Positions 1 to 13,100 of a stretch of DNA of 64,000 nt are shown piece after piece. Origin of the DNA: Eudromia elegans (taxonomy: Eukaryota > Chordata > Aves > Tinamiformes > Tinamidae); NCBI GenBank assembly GCA_003342815.1, contig PTEX01000003.1, positions 6,861,430-6,925,429 on the forward strand, written 5' to 3'. The notes beneath the pieces are model-generated. The model had not been told where the DNA came from. It did not search any database and saw nothing but the letters and a program-made list of their open reading frames with translations. The position numbers were made by a program, and so were the translations under genes. Every line of letters begins with the position of its first letter. Positions within the stretch are counted from its first letter, which is position 1.

Positions 1-333
1 TGCTAACTACATCAATGGCATCTGCTCAGGCATCCGATCCCCCAGAATCTACAACCCAGACTTTTCTCCATGGTTCCCAGGTTATCTTCTATTGTCTTTT
101 TGCCGAGACTTAGTGACAGGTTCACAAAGACTTGTTGGCATTTGCTTCCAACCAGCTTCCAGTGGAACTGCACGTTGAAAACGATTAGGCCTCAATTTTC
201 AGCATCCTCTGCCCCACCCTGTTCACTTAATAACTTACCTTCTACCTTATCTTTCACCTGAGCATTTTGCAGCATATGGGACCTTTGCTGGGGAAGCCAG
301 GCTAGTGGCAGGATCTGAAAGTGCATGGAACAG

Positions 334-475
334 TAGAATCATAGAATCACAGAATGCTTAAGGTTGGAAGGGACCTCCAGAGGTCATCTAGTCCAAGCCC
401 CCTGCACACGCAGGGTCTAGCAGTAGATTAGGAAGGATTTGTACCACCAGATTGGATGGGTTTAAGCCCAAGCAC
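334..475 (-). repeat. CR1 LINE fragment, 3' end
   Basis: Starts TAGAATCATAGAATCACAGAA and continues with the reversed CR1 3' motif GGTTGGAAGGGACCTCCAGA and 'gtccaagccccctgcac'. The element therefore points to the minus strand. It is short, 5'-truncated and non-coding. The far edge is approximate. Confidence 0.85.
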
Positions 476-1030
476 TGTGTGCAAGGGAGGAGAAAGAGCC
501 TTTTCGTTGGTCAAGCTCAGTTAGAAGCAGGCCCTTATTGCATTGGCTCTGTGTACATACAGAAGACATCTTAATGTTTCTCATACTACTTATTCCTTTC
601 AAGCAGAGAAGCTTGGATGTGTGCTAGCAAGCACAGAGAGGTTAATATTCTCACTCTCTTGTGCCTCTAAGGTCTCTCCTCATTACAGCTGTCCAGAGCC
701 ACAGGTGCTGGCAGATGCATAAAGAGCACAGTTCTGGTCGTTTTGCTCATACACAATAACACAATGTCATAAGACACTCTCTTCTATTGGGAAACAACTC
801 TAGGAAGGTCCCGATGGCCCCAATTACCCCTCTCATAGTGAAGGGAAGTGTAATTAGGTCTTGGACAAGACCTAATTTTTTCTTTTATTTCTAAGCATAT
901 TTAAAAATGAGTCCAAATTTATGTTTAAGTACAAGGAACAGAGCAAAAGTCCCTTCCTGGTCCTGCCATCTGAAGAGATTAAATAACCTTCCCTTAGCAT
1001 CATTGCAAGGGGAGGGCAGGGAATGAAGGA

Positions 1031-1072
1031 CAAGAAAAAAAAAAAAAAAAAGAAAAGAAAATATATAAGAAA
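1031..1072. repeat. A-rich low-complexity tract
   Basis: About 18 consecutive A followed by AAGAAAAGAAAATATATAAG. Simple sequence with no associated element recognised. Confidence 0.8.
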
Positions 1073-4000
1073 ACCAGTATCACAAAGAGCATCATCATCA
1101 GTTTCTTCTCAACCCTGAGCACTCCTTGGTCCAGCCGTAAGGAGCTGCTCATTCATAATTTGTTCAGACCTAAGAAGGGGAGGCCAGAAGGGTACAAGAA
1201 TTAGCTACAGGGGACTGCAGAGGATGGCGGCTGAACAACCCTCCCTGAGTCCCTGTGCATTGGATAACGCTGCTCCTGGGATCAAGCGGCTACTCTTTGG
1301 CAGACAGGAAATACTACGTCCAGCAAAGGCCCTTACACCAACAGCAAAACACGGTACAAATTCGAAGGGCAATAGTCCCTCCTGCAAAAGTAAAGGCAGT
1401 GTGGTGGTATGGGAGGCAGCAACCCGTCTTGAGTTCACTATGGAATAAACCCAGCACAAGTTAGTTTTTTCCACTAACCACCAAAACTACAAAACCAAAC
1501 CCTGGTTCTCCTCTGAGAACTTTTCTCTTGGCAGGTTTCTCAGTTGCTTACTGGCGTTCTGCCAAGGGCATGTGGACATTTCCAATCATCTCCAATTTTA
1601 TGAAAGATGTGATATTTCATCTTCATTCACATCTTGGCAATGCCCGGAACTCAATATGACTGTGGAGCTGGGAAACCCACAGAAATATATTCTCTAAATA
1701 TTGAACGGCATGAGATTTACTTTGCATCTTCTGAAGCTGCCAGTTACTATACTTTTCTATACTTGCCTTATTTTCCTCTTCACTATTCAGGTTTACAGAT
1801 GTGAAAAATTTGCTTCAAATCTAAACCTCCAAATTATCTATCTCTGAACTGCACCATGAAAAAGTCACCAACATCACACAAATAAGTGCAGAAGTATTAG
1901 CTATATTGGGAGGTCCAGTACTGTGCAATTTTCTGTTTGATAACCATCTAGAGAAAACACTCATACAGAGAAGTAAGCACATATTAAAATACCTCCCCTA
2001 TATCATACAAATGAACCAGTCTAAGGTACCACTTGTGACTCGCAGAGGATCTGGGGGGTAACAAATAAGCCCAGTTGAAGATGCTGCCTTTCAGATGAAA
2101 TATAACTCTTAATTTGCAGTTGCTAATGATGACCCATCACGTTTTGCTCTAATTATCAAAAGCATTAAGTCTAAGGCTATTAAGGCACTGGCTGAAGCTG
2201 TACTTGGCTCATGAGAGACTAGCAAAACAAGCCATCCCAGCAGATTTAATAATCCCTGACAGTTCCCTTGCTTTCTTCAAATATTTCCCCATTTCTCCCA
2301 TTAATGGATTAAGTGACTGTACAAAATAAGGAAGTATAGTTTGGATCATTTATTACATTTACCCTCTAATGATGTTTGGCAGTGATGCTTCAATATTGTT
2401 CCGAGTCACAATTCAGAGGACACTAGCATAACACCATCAAGGCTTTTGGGGCCACAAGTTCCATGAGTTTGTTTTGTTCACTTTGTCTTTTAACAAACAG
2501 ATATGGCAAAGGGGATGTTTCAATGACAAAAGCCCGGGATGGACGAGAGGGAAACCGAAGTGCTGCTAATTCGCTGTGACAGATGAGACTCATGCATGGA
2601 TGCCAAATTGAAATGTTCTGCTCATTCCTGAAGCTCGCTGATCAATACTTGGCAGGCTCAAAGCCTCTCTAAATGCCCGTGCTGCTCGTTCGCGCTGCCA
2701 AACATTCTCACACTAGCCTTGGGCCTGCACTTCACATCAAGTAAATAAAAGGTTTATAACCTTTCCAAACTAAGCAAAGCACTTACCGCGTTGGATCAGG
2801 TCCAGTGGGTTATCAAGCCTGATATCTTTTTTTCTTCCGTTCATTGGCCAGGCTAGATATGTCAGAGAAAAGCAACCAGCTGCTTCTGGAAAAGGAGTTA
2901 CCTCAACCTGCGAAGCGTTTTGAAATTCCCACCAAAATACTTTACAATATTTTATGATATTTTCAGGCTGCAATTTGTAACTGTTTGCTCCAGGGTCACT
3001 AGGTGAGGACACAGGAAATTCTGAAAACTAACTGGGATGATGATGCTGTTGCTCATCGCCGACTAGCCTCGACTGGCAAACTCACCAGAATCCAGGCAGT
3101 TTTGCAGCTGCTGCTATGAAGGTAGCAAACATAAAAGGTAAACCTCCTCACATACATAAAACCTAGTAGCTTCTAGTATTGGTTGCTGAGATCTTCAGCA
3201 ACCAGAGTGGTGAGCTATTCAGGAAGCCTAGAAATTGCCAGGTCTGGAATGGTCAGCACAGCGCGTGGCAGGGGTGACCTGGGAGTCCTGACAGCATCAC
3301 CTCTAAGGTTCCCACGTCACATGCCTGACATGATGAGCAGGAAAACTGGTGTTTGAAACTCTACAGCCGTTTGTAGCTCCTTGGAAGGTTACTGAAACAG
3401 GGCAAGTTTGATGTATCAGCAAGGTCTAAACAAAACATTTCATCAGACTGTTTCCAAGCACTTGTGAAGGATATTTTCTGCCCTGCTACTTCTTCTTTAA
3501 ACTACACATTCACCAAGCCCGTATAATGCCACAGCATTTGCAACAGCTGGTATTTTTTTGGTGGCTATCTTGCCGAGAGCAGAGAACACAAAACTGTTAT
3601 TACTACATTTTGCTGTTCTATCCGAATTTTCCTGATTCAGGACTGCTCGAGTCTACATTAGTTAAGTGAACTAAGTTACCAATAGTCAATGAGAGCAGCA
3701 GCTCCAACACACACTCACTTGACTCCCTGTTTGTGTGTTTATCCAGTGACCGGTTACTTAAAAACACAAAGATGCTCACTGGAACAAGAACTAGAAATCA
3801 GCTATCGTATCTCACTTTCAAATGACATCTAGATGGCCGTGAGATCTCTTGCTTCCAAAATCTGAAAGGTTTTAGAGCAAGGTGCCTTGGCTAGCACCAA
3901 ACAAGAGGCTGAAGAAGATCCAGGTCCCTGAACACTGGGGGAGTAGGGCACGTTTAAAACCCCATGTTCAAACTCAAAGGCAGGAAAGCAACAAACAGCA

Positions 4001-7000
4001 CTGCTTGTACGATTGCTTTGGGCAGGACATGGTTTCTTTCTTCCTTTCTTTTTTTGTGAGATGTGGATTGATCCTGTCCAAAGGGGTAACTGTAGGGAAA
4101 GGGATGCACGGTGAGCAGAGCATGGCACACTACTCAATACTCGGCAGAACAGAGTCCTTGGTCAGGCGGGAGGGTACACAGGGAGATTCCTGCATGTTCC
4201 CCTGCAGCCACAGGCACCGCTTTGTGTAACTTCTTTCTTGTTGTTATCATCTCCAGCCTTGTGGACAGTGAAGCCTTTTCAGAGCTTCACCTGGGCTTGT
4301 GGGTGCTTAGCCCCAAAAGGGCAGGAAACAGCATTACTGGGGAGATGCAACGTGTTAATTAGCCAAGGGTTTAAGGCTCTGAGACTGCTCAAGAGAAGGG
4401 ATGTTGGTTCTTAAGTATAGGGCAGCCGGGAGGGCAGCTGGATGGCCATATGGTACAACACTTGTCTGAGGGGTGGAGGGGAGTGAGAAACCAACAGATG
4501 GTGGGAACTCGGAATGATAATTCCTTGCTTAGGCTGACTGGACATTGAGGATACGATAGACAGGAAAAGCTGAAGGTGGAAGTAGGTTAAAGAAAGGTTT
4601 TATCCTGTAACCAGGTGCATGGCAACCACACATTGAAAATGGGGAAAAGGGAGGGGAGGAGATGATCATTAATTGACTGTATAGTGAAGAGCCTTGCAGA
4701 TAGGCCTGAGGGAAATAGTTGCAATGAGGTAAAAATACAACACAGAAAAGAATGAAAGCATCCACAGAAGTGGAAAAAAAAAAAAGAGATGCTCTTCATT
4801 AAAAGATTCGTGCAGCAAAGCAGATCAAGAGATCCAGCGGACAGAAAACGTAGTGAGTGAGAACGCCTTGTCTGAGAGCAAATCTCAGCAGAGCCTTTGC
4901 TTAAGTCTTTTCAAATAACATCTAGACAGATCAAAACACGACCTGCATTGCTCCTGCACGCCCTAGCTTCAATCACTGGAAAATGAGCTAAGAGCCTCCA
5001 GCCCAAGCAACGCCTGGCAAAAACATACATTATTGATCTATTTATTTATTAGGCAACATCTAAGAACTTATTGTCAAAAGAAGGCAGCAAGAGAAAGGAC
5101 AGGGAACGTAACTGTGTTTTTAAAAGACACTTTCTCCCTTGCCTTAGACAGTAAAACCCCGTGGCTTCCTGTTAATCCCTGTAACCAGCTGCCCAGCCCT
5201 TTCTTTCCACTTTACTGGCTGCTTTGTGCAATCAAAGGCAAATTGCCAAGGGGAAAGGGTCAATCATTCACACTGCCTCAGCTCCAGGCAGTGGTAGGAC
5301 ATAGATATTTAGGGCTAGAGCAAGCTAAGCGGAGGAGAAAACAATGCTGGAGTAAAAGCCCTGAAGACCAAAGAGCGCTGAAACTGTGCAGAACAGGACC
5401 TATATAACTTGGCTAGGCTCGGGACAGGAGCAAGACACCGGCATGATCACGGCCACTTCTGGAGAGGTGGGAGGCAAAGCATGGGAAAACGGTGGAAACA
5501 AGGTGAATATATCTGGCAGTCTTTGGGTAAGAGAGGACAGGGATGCTTATCCCTGCTCTGCTCATTTTGGGCACAGAGTCATTCAGGTCAGTCCCACCTA
5601 GTACAGAAAACAGAGATGTCATTTCAAAGGGTTCAGAGAGTTTCCACTCTATTTCTCTAACAAACCTAAGGCTGGTAAGAAAAGATATCAAATGCCTACA
5701 GCTGTAGTTCAAAATCCTAGGATCCTCAGTTCACACAAGCCAACGTTCCCAACCCTGGGGGACGCCTCCGTGCAAGCAAGTTTTTCTCCTGCCCTTGTGT
5801 ATATCGTTTCTGAGACGAGAGCTCAAACACCATCACAAAAGCTCACCCTCCCTCTGTGTCACACAAGGATCACAGCGTCCAGAATTAACTTCCCGGGAAT
5901 CCTTAGTTCCTCTGCTTGTCCTACAAGATGCAGCTATCCCCCAAGAATGAATATGCCACCCCACTCTTTGGGCTCTGGTCTATATTTCAACCCCAAAATT
6001 ATACCAAAATAAAGTTGAATTAGGTTTTTCTTTATGACTTGTAAAATTGCAAAATTCCAGGTAATCCCATGTGCATAGATCAGAAGGGAATCTTCCCTCC
6101 AATTGGTCCTGATGACATTCCCCAAAGTATAATCCACACCTTGACTTGGCAAAGCCAAGCAAAACACAGTGGAAAGAGCAAGACTGCCTGCTTACAAGTG
6201 TGGAACAGACTGCGGGTTTGTCAGATCCTAACTACATCGCAGTAGCAAAAGTGTTAGGGGGGAAAGTGAGATCAGAAGGAATGCTACAATCTTTTCCACA
6301 CCTCCCTCTTCCCAAGGATGGAGCAGCTTCATCCTCTTTACTAGGGAAAAAATGGCAAAAATTAGCATGAATTACCTTTTCGGGTTTGATATTATATTAC
6401 TTGCCATTACCAAGGTTACAGGATCAACAAGAAATTGAGGTTTTCCCTCTCCCCGCAGGGAGGATCATTCACTAAAGATGCTCTTCATTAAGTAGCAGAT
6501 CAAGATTGGAGACATCGCTTCACCAAATCAGAGACAATTTGGCCCCCAGACGTCGTCCTGTTTCCACTTACCCAGTGAGATGTGAGATGGCAATGCTGGA
6601 AAAGGCAGAGCTAGGTCTCCTTCAGAAGCTCACTGCTCAACTACCGTCTATTACTCAGAAGTTAAGTAGACTCCACTTGAGTAATTTGTGTCTGGTCCAG
6701 CTTGGAAGAAGAAAGTCATTTGCCTGATGGCTGCCTGGTAGCTAGTGCTAACTGCTGCTATTGCAAATTGCTGCTATTCCAAACAAATCTGCTTTCAATG
6801 GCAGCCCAGCTGAACCCAGTTTCGAAAGGAAGGTGTGTTGGTATAACACACAGCACGATCTGCACCTCCAAGGACCGGTGCAAACCATAACAATCCCAAT
6901 GGCTGGTCACAGGTACACTCACTAACCAAAGGTGTCCGCCAACCAGCTCTTCGAGGCCAGCAGTCCTCTGCAGAACGCCACTGAAAAACACTAGACAAGG

Positions 7001-9353
7001 AGGGGAATGGGAAGCTTCGATCGCTGTAGGGAGAGCGGTGCTGATCCCATGGCTAGAACCCTGCCTCTGAAAAATAGAGCTTTCGAGGACTGGCTCTGTG
7101 ATGAAAACAGAAGTAAAACACTAAGTTTTCCAAGTCCTGGCGAGAAGGATAAGTCACCAAGTTGTGCATAACAAGAACAAATATGGCATTTGATGAGTTT
7201 AAATCAAGGGATGATGACTTTGGATGCTGACGTACATACATCATCTATTGATTCTAATCCTTCCTCAGTCTGCTGACAAAAATGACTGAATTTCAAAAGA
7301 TTGCAAAATCCCCCATTTAATGTTGCAGGGGCTTCTGAAATACATTTATGAGAGCAGAATGGGAAGAGATACTTAAGACTGTTGCATTTTCCCTTTGCAC
7401 TAAACGATACAAGAACAAAGATGACGTCCGCAGCACTCCGTGCCCAGCAAGCGAGAACAGGCTGCAGGAGAGCAGCTCGGCTACTCTGAACTCCATTTTG
7501 AGGGAAGGGAAAATGCAGCGTAACACAAGGCCTCGTACCCATACCCATCATTTGGGCTACCCGTCTTTAGAGTAAGTTTTAGAATACCCATCTCTGAGGT
7601 GGTGCTCTTGTATCTGTCCAAATGTCTTGGTATTTTAGAAGAATTGGATATTTTTTCTTGATGAATACGCACGAGTATGAAATTCCTGTTACCCATCACT
7701 TAGAGCACTGGTTTCCCCTCTCCACAGCCACGTTCATTCAGATTCAGACAGTATTTTGTCACTGAACAGAGGGCTGGAAATACAGTGAAGCTACTTACCA
7801 CCCCATTTGCAGGTAACAAAAACAACTATTCAGATTCTGCTGCTTCCTGCCAGTAGATTTGAACAGAACCCTTGAGGACAGGGCCTCGACCTCTCTGCCT
7901 TTGCATCGCACCATAGAGGAGGGGGTCCTGATGCACCAGCCCGTGGTCTTGGCTATTCCCCCGGCACACCCGTTACCAGCAGCACCACGGACACTAGGTT
8001 AAACCCCCCAAGTGTTTCCAGTCCTTCAATGTCAGGCAACGCAACTGAAGCTGGTAGTAAATTGATTCTCACATTGCGCTGGCTCCATTTTTTTGTTAGA
8101 AATGATTTGTGATAGATATGGTGGAATATATTGATTAGTACTGACAGTCCCAGTTTCCCGGGTGCTTTGTAGCCCCACCACTCCGAAATGACCTGCTTTC
8201 CACCTTGTCAATTTTCTTCTGCAGAGCCGGTTATAAATATCTATTAGGAGTTAGCTTCACTCCCTCCAGAAAACAAAACAAAAGAGGGTCAGTTAAGTAA
8301 AACCAGTGCAAAAGACAGGATTGTAGTGTTGCAGAAGAGCTTGTTTTTATTGAGGGTTTTTGTGTCAAGGGAAGAAAAGGCACAAAATAAGTTACAAAGA
8401 CGTTATATGAACAGTATGAGGCAGAGGCAGTATCAGAGCTGTTACAAATCACCTGAAAGTTGGCTTGCCAACATACAACATCAGCTACAAAAATCTTAAA
8501 AGAAAAATGTATTTTAAATATTCAAAGTAATTGAGAAATTAGGAGTGCTTCCCAGAATGTAAAGACCAACCACATTAATTTTTGAATATATTCACTTTGA
8601 CATTCACTTGGGCTTACCATCACCACCGGAAAATGTAAAATATGTAAAATTTTACTGAATTACTTGTTCTTTTGTAAACTCACTTCATACTTTAAGATTC
8701 TGATATTTACCTTGCATACCTCTAGTGAAGTACAGCAACTGTTGTAAAGTAGTATGCTTATGAAGTACATTAAAAATATAAAGAATAGGCAAGTAATTTT
8801 TCTAGATATTTCTGCATTTGTTACTAGGGCCCCTCATTGATAGCTAAGAAAAAAAAAGCCACTGACAGAATGTATGAATACAAACACTATTTTTTTTTTA
8901 AAAAAAAAGCTTTTGCTGATTTTAGTAGTGAGTTTTCCAAAATTTCAAAACCACAGGCTTTTCAGTAGCACAACTGTGACCTAACAACTGCACAATAAAA
9001 AGGTGAAAATAAATAAAAAAAGAAAAAGTATCCACTTTTGAAATTGAGCAGTCCTTGTTTTAATGTGGAAGCTCATAAGACTCAATATTCAAATAATTCA
9101 AATTAAATATAGGAACACACACCCACACGTGCCTCATCTATGTACAACTGGATTCACTGCTGCAAACAAAAATCAGCTGCCCCGATTTCCTCATTCCTGT
9201 TGCTCAACTCTCAGCTGATAAGGACTTTTGATGATTGGTTCAAATCAAACGCTGCCATGAGGAGACATAACTATCCAAGGCTATAAGGTATACAGACTAT
9301 ACAAATATTTGCTCTCATGATGATGAAAGGTTGAGCAGAGCAAATGAAGAGAC

Positions 9354-10110
9354 AGAATCATAGAATCACTACGGTTGGAAAAGACCTTCCATATCATCAA
9401 GTTCAATCATAAACCCATCACCACCCTGCCTGCTAATCCATGTCCCTAAGTGCCTCGTCTACACGTTTCTTGAACGCTGCCAGTGATGGGGACTCCACCA
9501 CTTCTCTGGGTAGCCTCTTCCAAGGCTTCATCACTCTTTCCATGCAGAAATTCTTCCTAATATCTAACCTGAACCTCCCTCGGCGCAACTGGAGGCCATT
9601 TTCTCTTGACCTATCGGTAGTTATTCCAGAAAAGAGACTGATCCCCGCCTCACTGCACCCTCCTTTCAGGCGGTTGTAGAGAGCGATAAGGTTTCCCCGG
9701 AGCCTGCTCTTCTCTAGACTGAATAACCCCAGCTCCCTCAGTCCCTCCTTGTAAGGTCTGTGCCCCTTCACCAGCTTCGCTGCCCTTCTCTGCACACGCT
9801 CCAGCCCCTCCATGTCCTTCTTGCAGTGAGAGGCCCAAGACTGAACACAGCATTCAAGGTGCAGCCTCTCCAGTGCCGAGAACAGGAGGTCCCCAGGAGG
9901 CCTGCTGCTGTATAGCACTCTATCAAAACCCCCCAAATTCAACTGATGACCCCAGCCCGTTAGCCATGTGTTGAACAGTGCTCCCTTCCTTGTCCCTGAC
10001 ATTGAGGGCACAGAGGAGAGCAGCACCTGCACTCCTGCTCCCTCAACCCATCTCCCCAAGGCCCTCAAGCCCTCGAGTGCCAGGGCCTCATACCTATTGC
10101 ATAAGGTCAC
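9354..10110 (-). repeat. Composite CR1 LINE fragment with a 225-codon open frame
   Basis: The 3' part (about 9354-9890) is typical CR1. It has the 3' terminal motif at 9357-9380 and encodes the C-terminus of the CR1 ORF2 protein on the minus strand: [28 protein letters not shown], then [20 protein letters not shown]. The remaining upstream part (about 9890-10110, residues 1-74) is not the ORF2 stretch normally found there. Its [14 protein letters not shown] and [13 protein letters not shown] resemble the SGNH/esterase domain of CR1 ORF1, which is inference from memory of the family. The frame opens at an ATG near 10110 and runs to 9433. It is most likely a fossil with an internal deletion, not a host gene. 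Confidence 0.75.
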
Positions 10111-13100
10111 TCAAGTAGGCCAGGTAGGCCAGGAGAGGATTCGCTGGTCACCATGAGCAGACCAAATGCAGAACTTGGCTGTGGGCATGAGCTCATATCC
10201 CTACAAGTTTCTTGTGCTTATCACAACCGAAACCCAGAATGGGGATACAGCCCTAAGTCCTGTTCTGTCAGCCCTGTACAGTCACTGCCTCAGCTAAGGT
10301 TCGTTTCTGCCCCTTCTAAAACCAAGCAAGGACATGCAGGAGAGACTTCATTTTCATTAGCACAAGCCTTTTAACTAAATTTAAAAGACATCTAAGAAAA
10401 GCTTTAAAAGGCGCAAGGCATCTCTTCACTGAAGTCACAGATTCCAGTTCCAAAAAAAAAAAAAAAAAAAAGTTTCCTCAAATCAAAATCAATTAAATAC
10501 AAAATAAATAGTTTTGGTTTTTTTAGAAAAAAACAGAAAGAGGTAGTTTGAAAGGAAAAAATGTCAAGTATTATTAGATTCAGAAAAGATAGGTAGTGCA
10601 ATAAAAAAGGAAAAAATACACAAATCTTAGCAAGAACAGAAAGAAATGATTTAGACTTTGGGTAGCAAGGAGGATCAAACATTGAAAATGAACCACTTAA
10701 AGACATGCTTGAAATCTCAGCGACCACAACAGATTGTTTTCTTAAGAATCACCAACTTTTTTTTTTGCTTTACACTACAATGCTCGCTTTTATATCTGTT
10801 CCGATTTTTTCCCCTACAAACTAAAATCTGAAATGTCTGTCTCCCAATCAAATTTCCAGGCCTTTAAAATATTTTACTTGAACAAAGTCTCATGGATTCA
10901 AAAGATGGATACTTTTCTTTTTTTTTCCCCTCTCACTGGACAAGAGCCATTTGCAGCCTTCGAGGAAACCTACTTCAACATTTAACAGCTCCCCATGCTG
11001 GCACACTTTTTCCTGCTTCCTGGCCAAGTCGCTGCAGGGGGAGCGGCTCAGCACTTTTTCAGGGAAGCGGTGACATGCACGATAGAGACCTCTCCAAACT
11101 CTTTGCATATACTAGGACGGACAGCTAGCTGGTTCAAGGCGGTGATGCATTCTTTAAGCTTGCCATTATGGGACTATGGACACCCTCCTGGCCCACTCTA
11201 CTGCGTGCACACTTGGCAATGAATATTACTGTCTTTGAACAACTCTGAGAGTAGCCAACTCCTACCACACATTTCCAATCCGGCTGTCTGCTGGCAAACA
11301 AGCAGCCCAGGGCAGCACTGACTGGCTCTTCGCTTTTTATCACAACAAGATATTTCATCATATAGCAATGCTTCAAGCTCACCATGACTGATCAATTCTA
11401 TGAAGTTCTCCTATCGGCAGCAGTCCCATTTTTACGGTCATTTTTTTACATGGCCACATAGTGCAACATCTGCAACATCTTCATATTCACAGATTCTATA
11501 TTTTGCATGAAAACTTCCAATCTTTTTTTTTTTTTTGGTTCATTACTGTCTTAAAAAGAAAGTTTCAGAAACAAGAGCTACTGAAGTGCACAGAGCACTT
11601 CAAGACCAGCAAAAAAAGATAACTCTCTGTTCCTTAAAGTGCCATGCAGATGCTTGTAAATACCACCTTTAGCAGGTCACATGGAAGAATACCAAGTGAA
11701 CACAGCTAGAACTAGTTTGGGACTGTTGTATTCCAGCAAAAACTCTCTTTGGCAATTACACCATTCAATACTATGGTGTTACTTTGTACACAGCCCCATA
11801 TCAAGCTGATTGAGGACATTTAAAAGGCCTTTTATGATACAGGCACTGCAAATAAATTAAGAGCAGAAAAATCTGCTTCCTATTAGGCAATAGAGGAGCT
11901 TTTTCAGATGACAAAAGAAGCCTTCAGTACTAAAATAAGATAAGTTTACATAAATTCAGTAAATTGAAACAGTTAAGAGGATATTTTGTACAGCTCTCTT
12001 GGACTTAAAGAAGCCATTACCTGGATAATTTGAAGGCTGCAATACACTGGACAGGGCATTCAACTATTTAACATGGAATAACATCATATAAATTTCTTCA
12101 TCTTCTGGTTCGCACAATCTACTACAGCGAATTATGTGGAAATCTTTCTTCCACTGAACACACCCTGCATTAAGATACATGAGACTCAAAATCCATCTGT
12201 ATCCCACAGAATCCTGCTTAGAGAAGAGCTGAAGACAGACATTGCTGTCACAGGTGCATGCCTGCCAGGTCAGGATAACTTCCACCAGAAGACAGCGATT
12301 CTCACGCGCTTTTCTCACATAGTAACTGCCAGGCTGGCAGTGCATGCAATGCAATGCAATGCATTGCATGCAATGACTACATTCAGCTCTGTCAAAGAGC
12401 ATGAGTAAAGAAGCTCAAACAAGCATGGGAAAAGCTACAGACTGCATATCATCCTTCAGCTGAAACAATCATAACATACTGACCAAACCTACATTACAAA
12501 ATCACACACACAAAAATAAATCTGGAACAAGAGCCATAGTCCAGGCCTTTTCATTAACATGCCCTAGGACAAGTAAGCATCATTGTTTCTTCCTTCCACC
12601 TTCTTCCTCCTTAGCACATTTGTGGAAGCAGTCATGTCTTGAGGACTGTTTTGACACTCTTAGATGAAGACATTCAGCTGCATTTTCCACAGTTCTGCCA
12701 GGGACAGATTACTAATTTCAGTGCAATCACGCAGCCTGTGGCCCTGCCACCATTGCACGTTGCAAACAGATCCACATGCGACTGCAATCCTTACCGCCTG
12801 TACCATAACAAAGGTGGCAACTAGCAAAAATCTGCTCCATCTTGACTCAGTGTCTCTAAAGAGGCTGTGGTTGTCATTTGGCACCCTGATCTAAACACCT
12901 GCAACTCTGCTTTCATACACAGCTTCTCATTTTGCGTTATGTGAAGGATCGTTCAGCGAACCCCTGAAATGCAGCATTTCCCACACCTTACAAGCTGATC
13001 ATTATCTTTGTCTGAGGGAAGTGGTTTAAAAAAAAAAGTAACAACTCAAACCACTCTTTAACCTACCAAACCACTCTTCAACCTATCAAAAAAAGTCAGG

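Larger units (their letters stand above)
1..9353. other. Intergenic DNA downstream of SLC22A15
   Basis: No gene recognised. Contents: a short CR1 fragment near 334-475, an A-rich run at about 1031-1072, a CpG-containing high-complexity stretch at about 2520-2760, and an exon-like minus-strand open frame at 2770-3012. The rest is unique-looking sequence with only short chance frames. AT content rises beyond about 8450. In mammals MAB21L3 follows SLC22A15; nothing like it was recognised here. Confidence 0.5.

Noticed and set aside
9433..10110. 225-codon frame as a host gene
   Set aside because: Most of it is the CR1 ORF2 C-terminus and ends at the CR1 3' terminus, so it is annotated as a repeat. 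The odd 5' part is kept as a finding.
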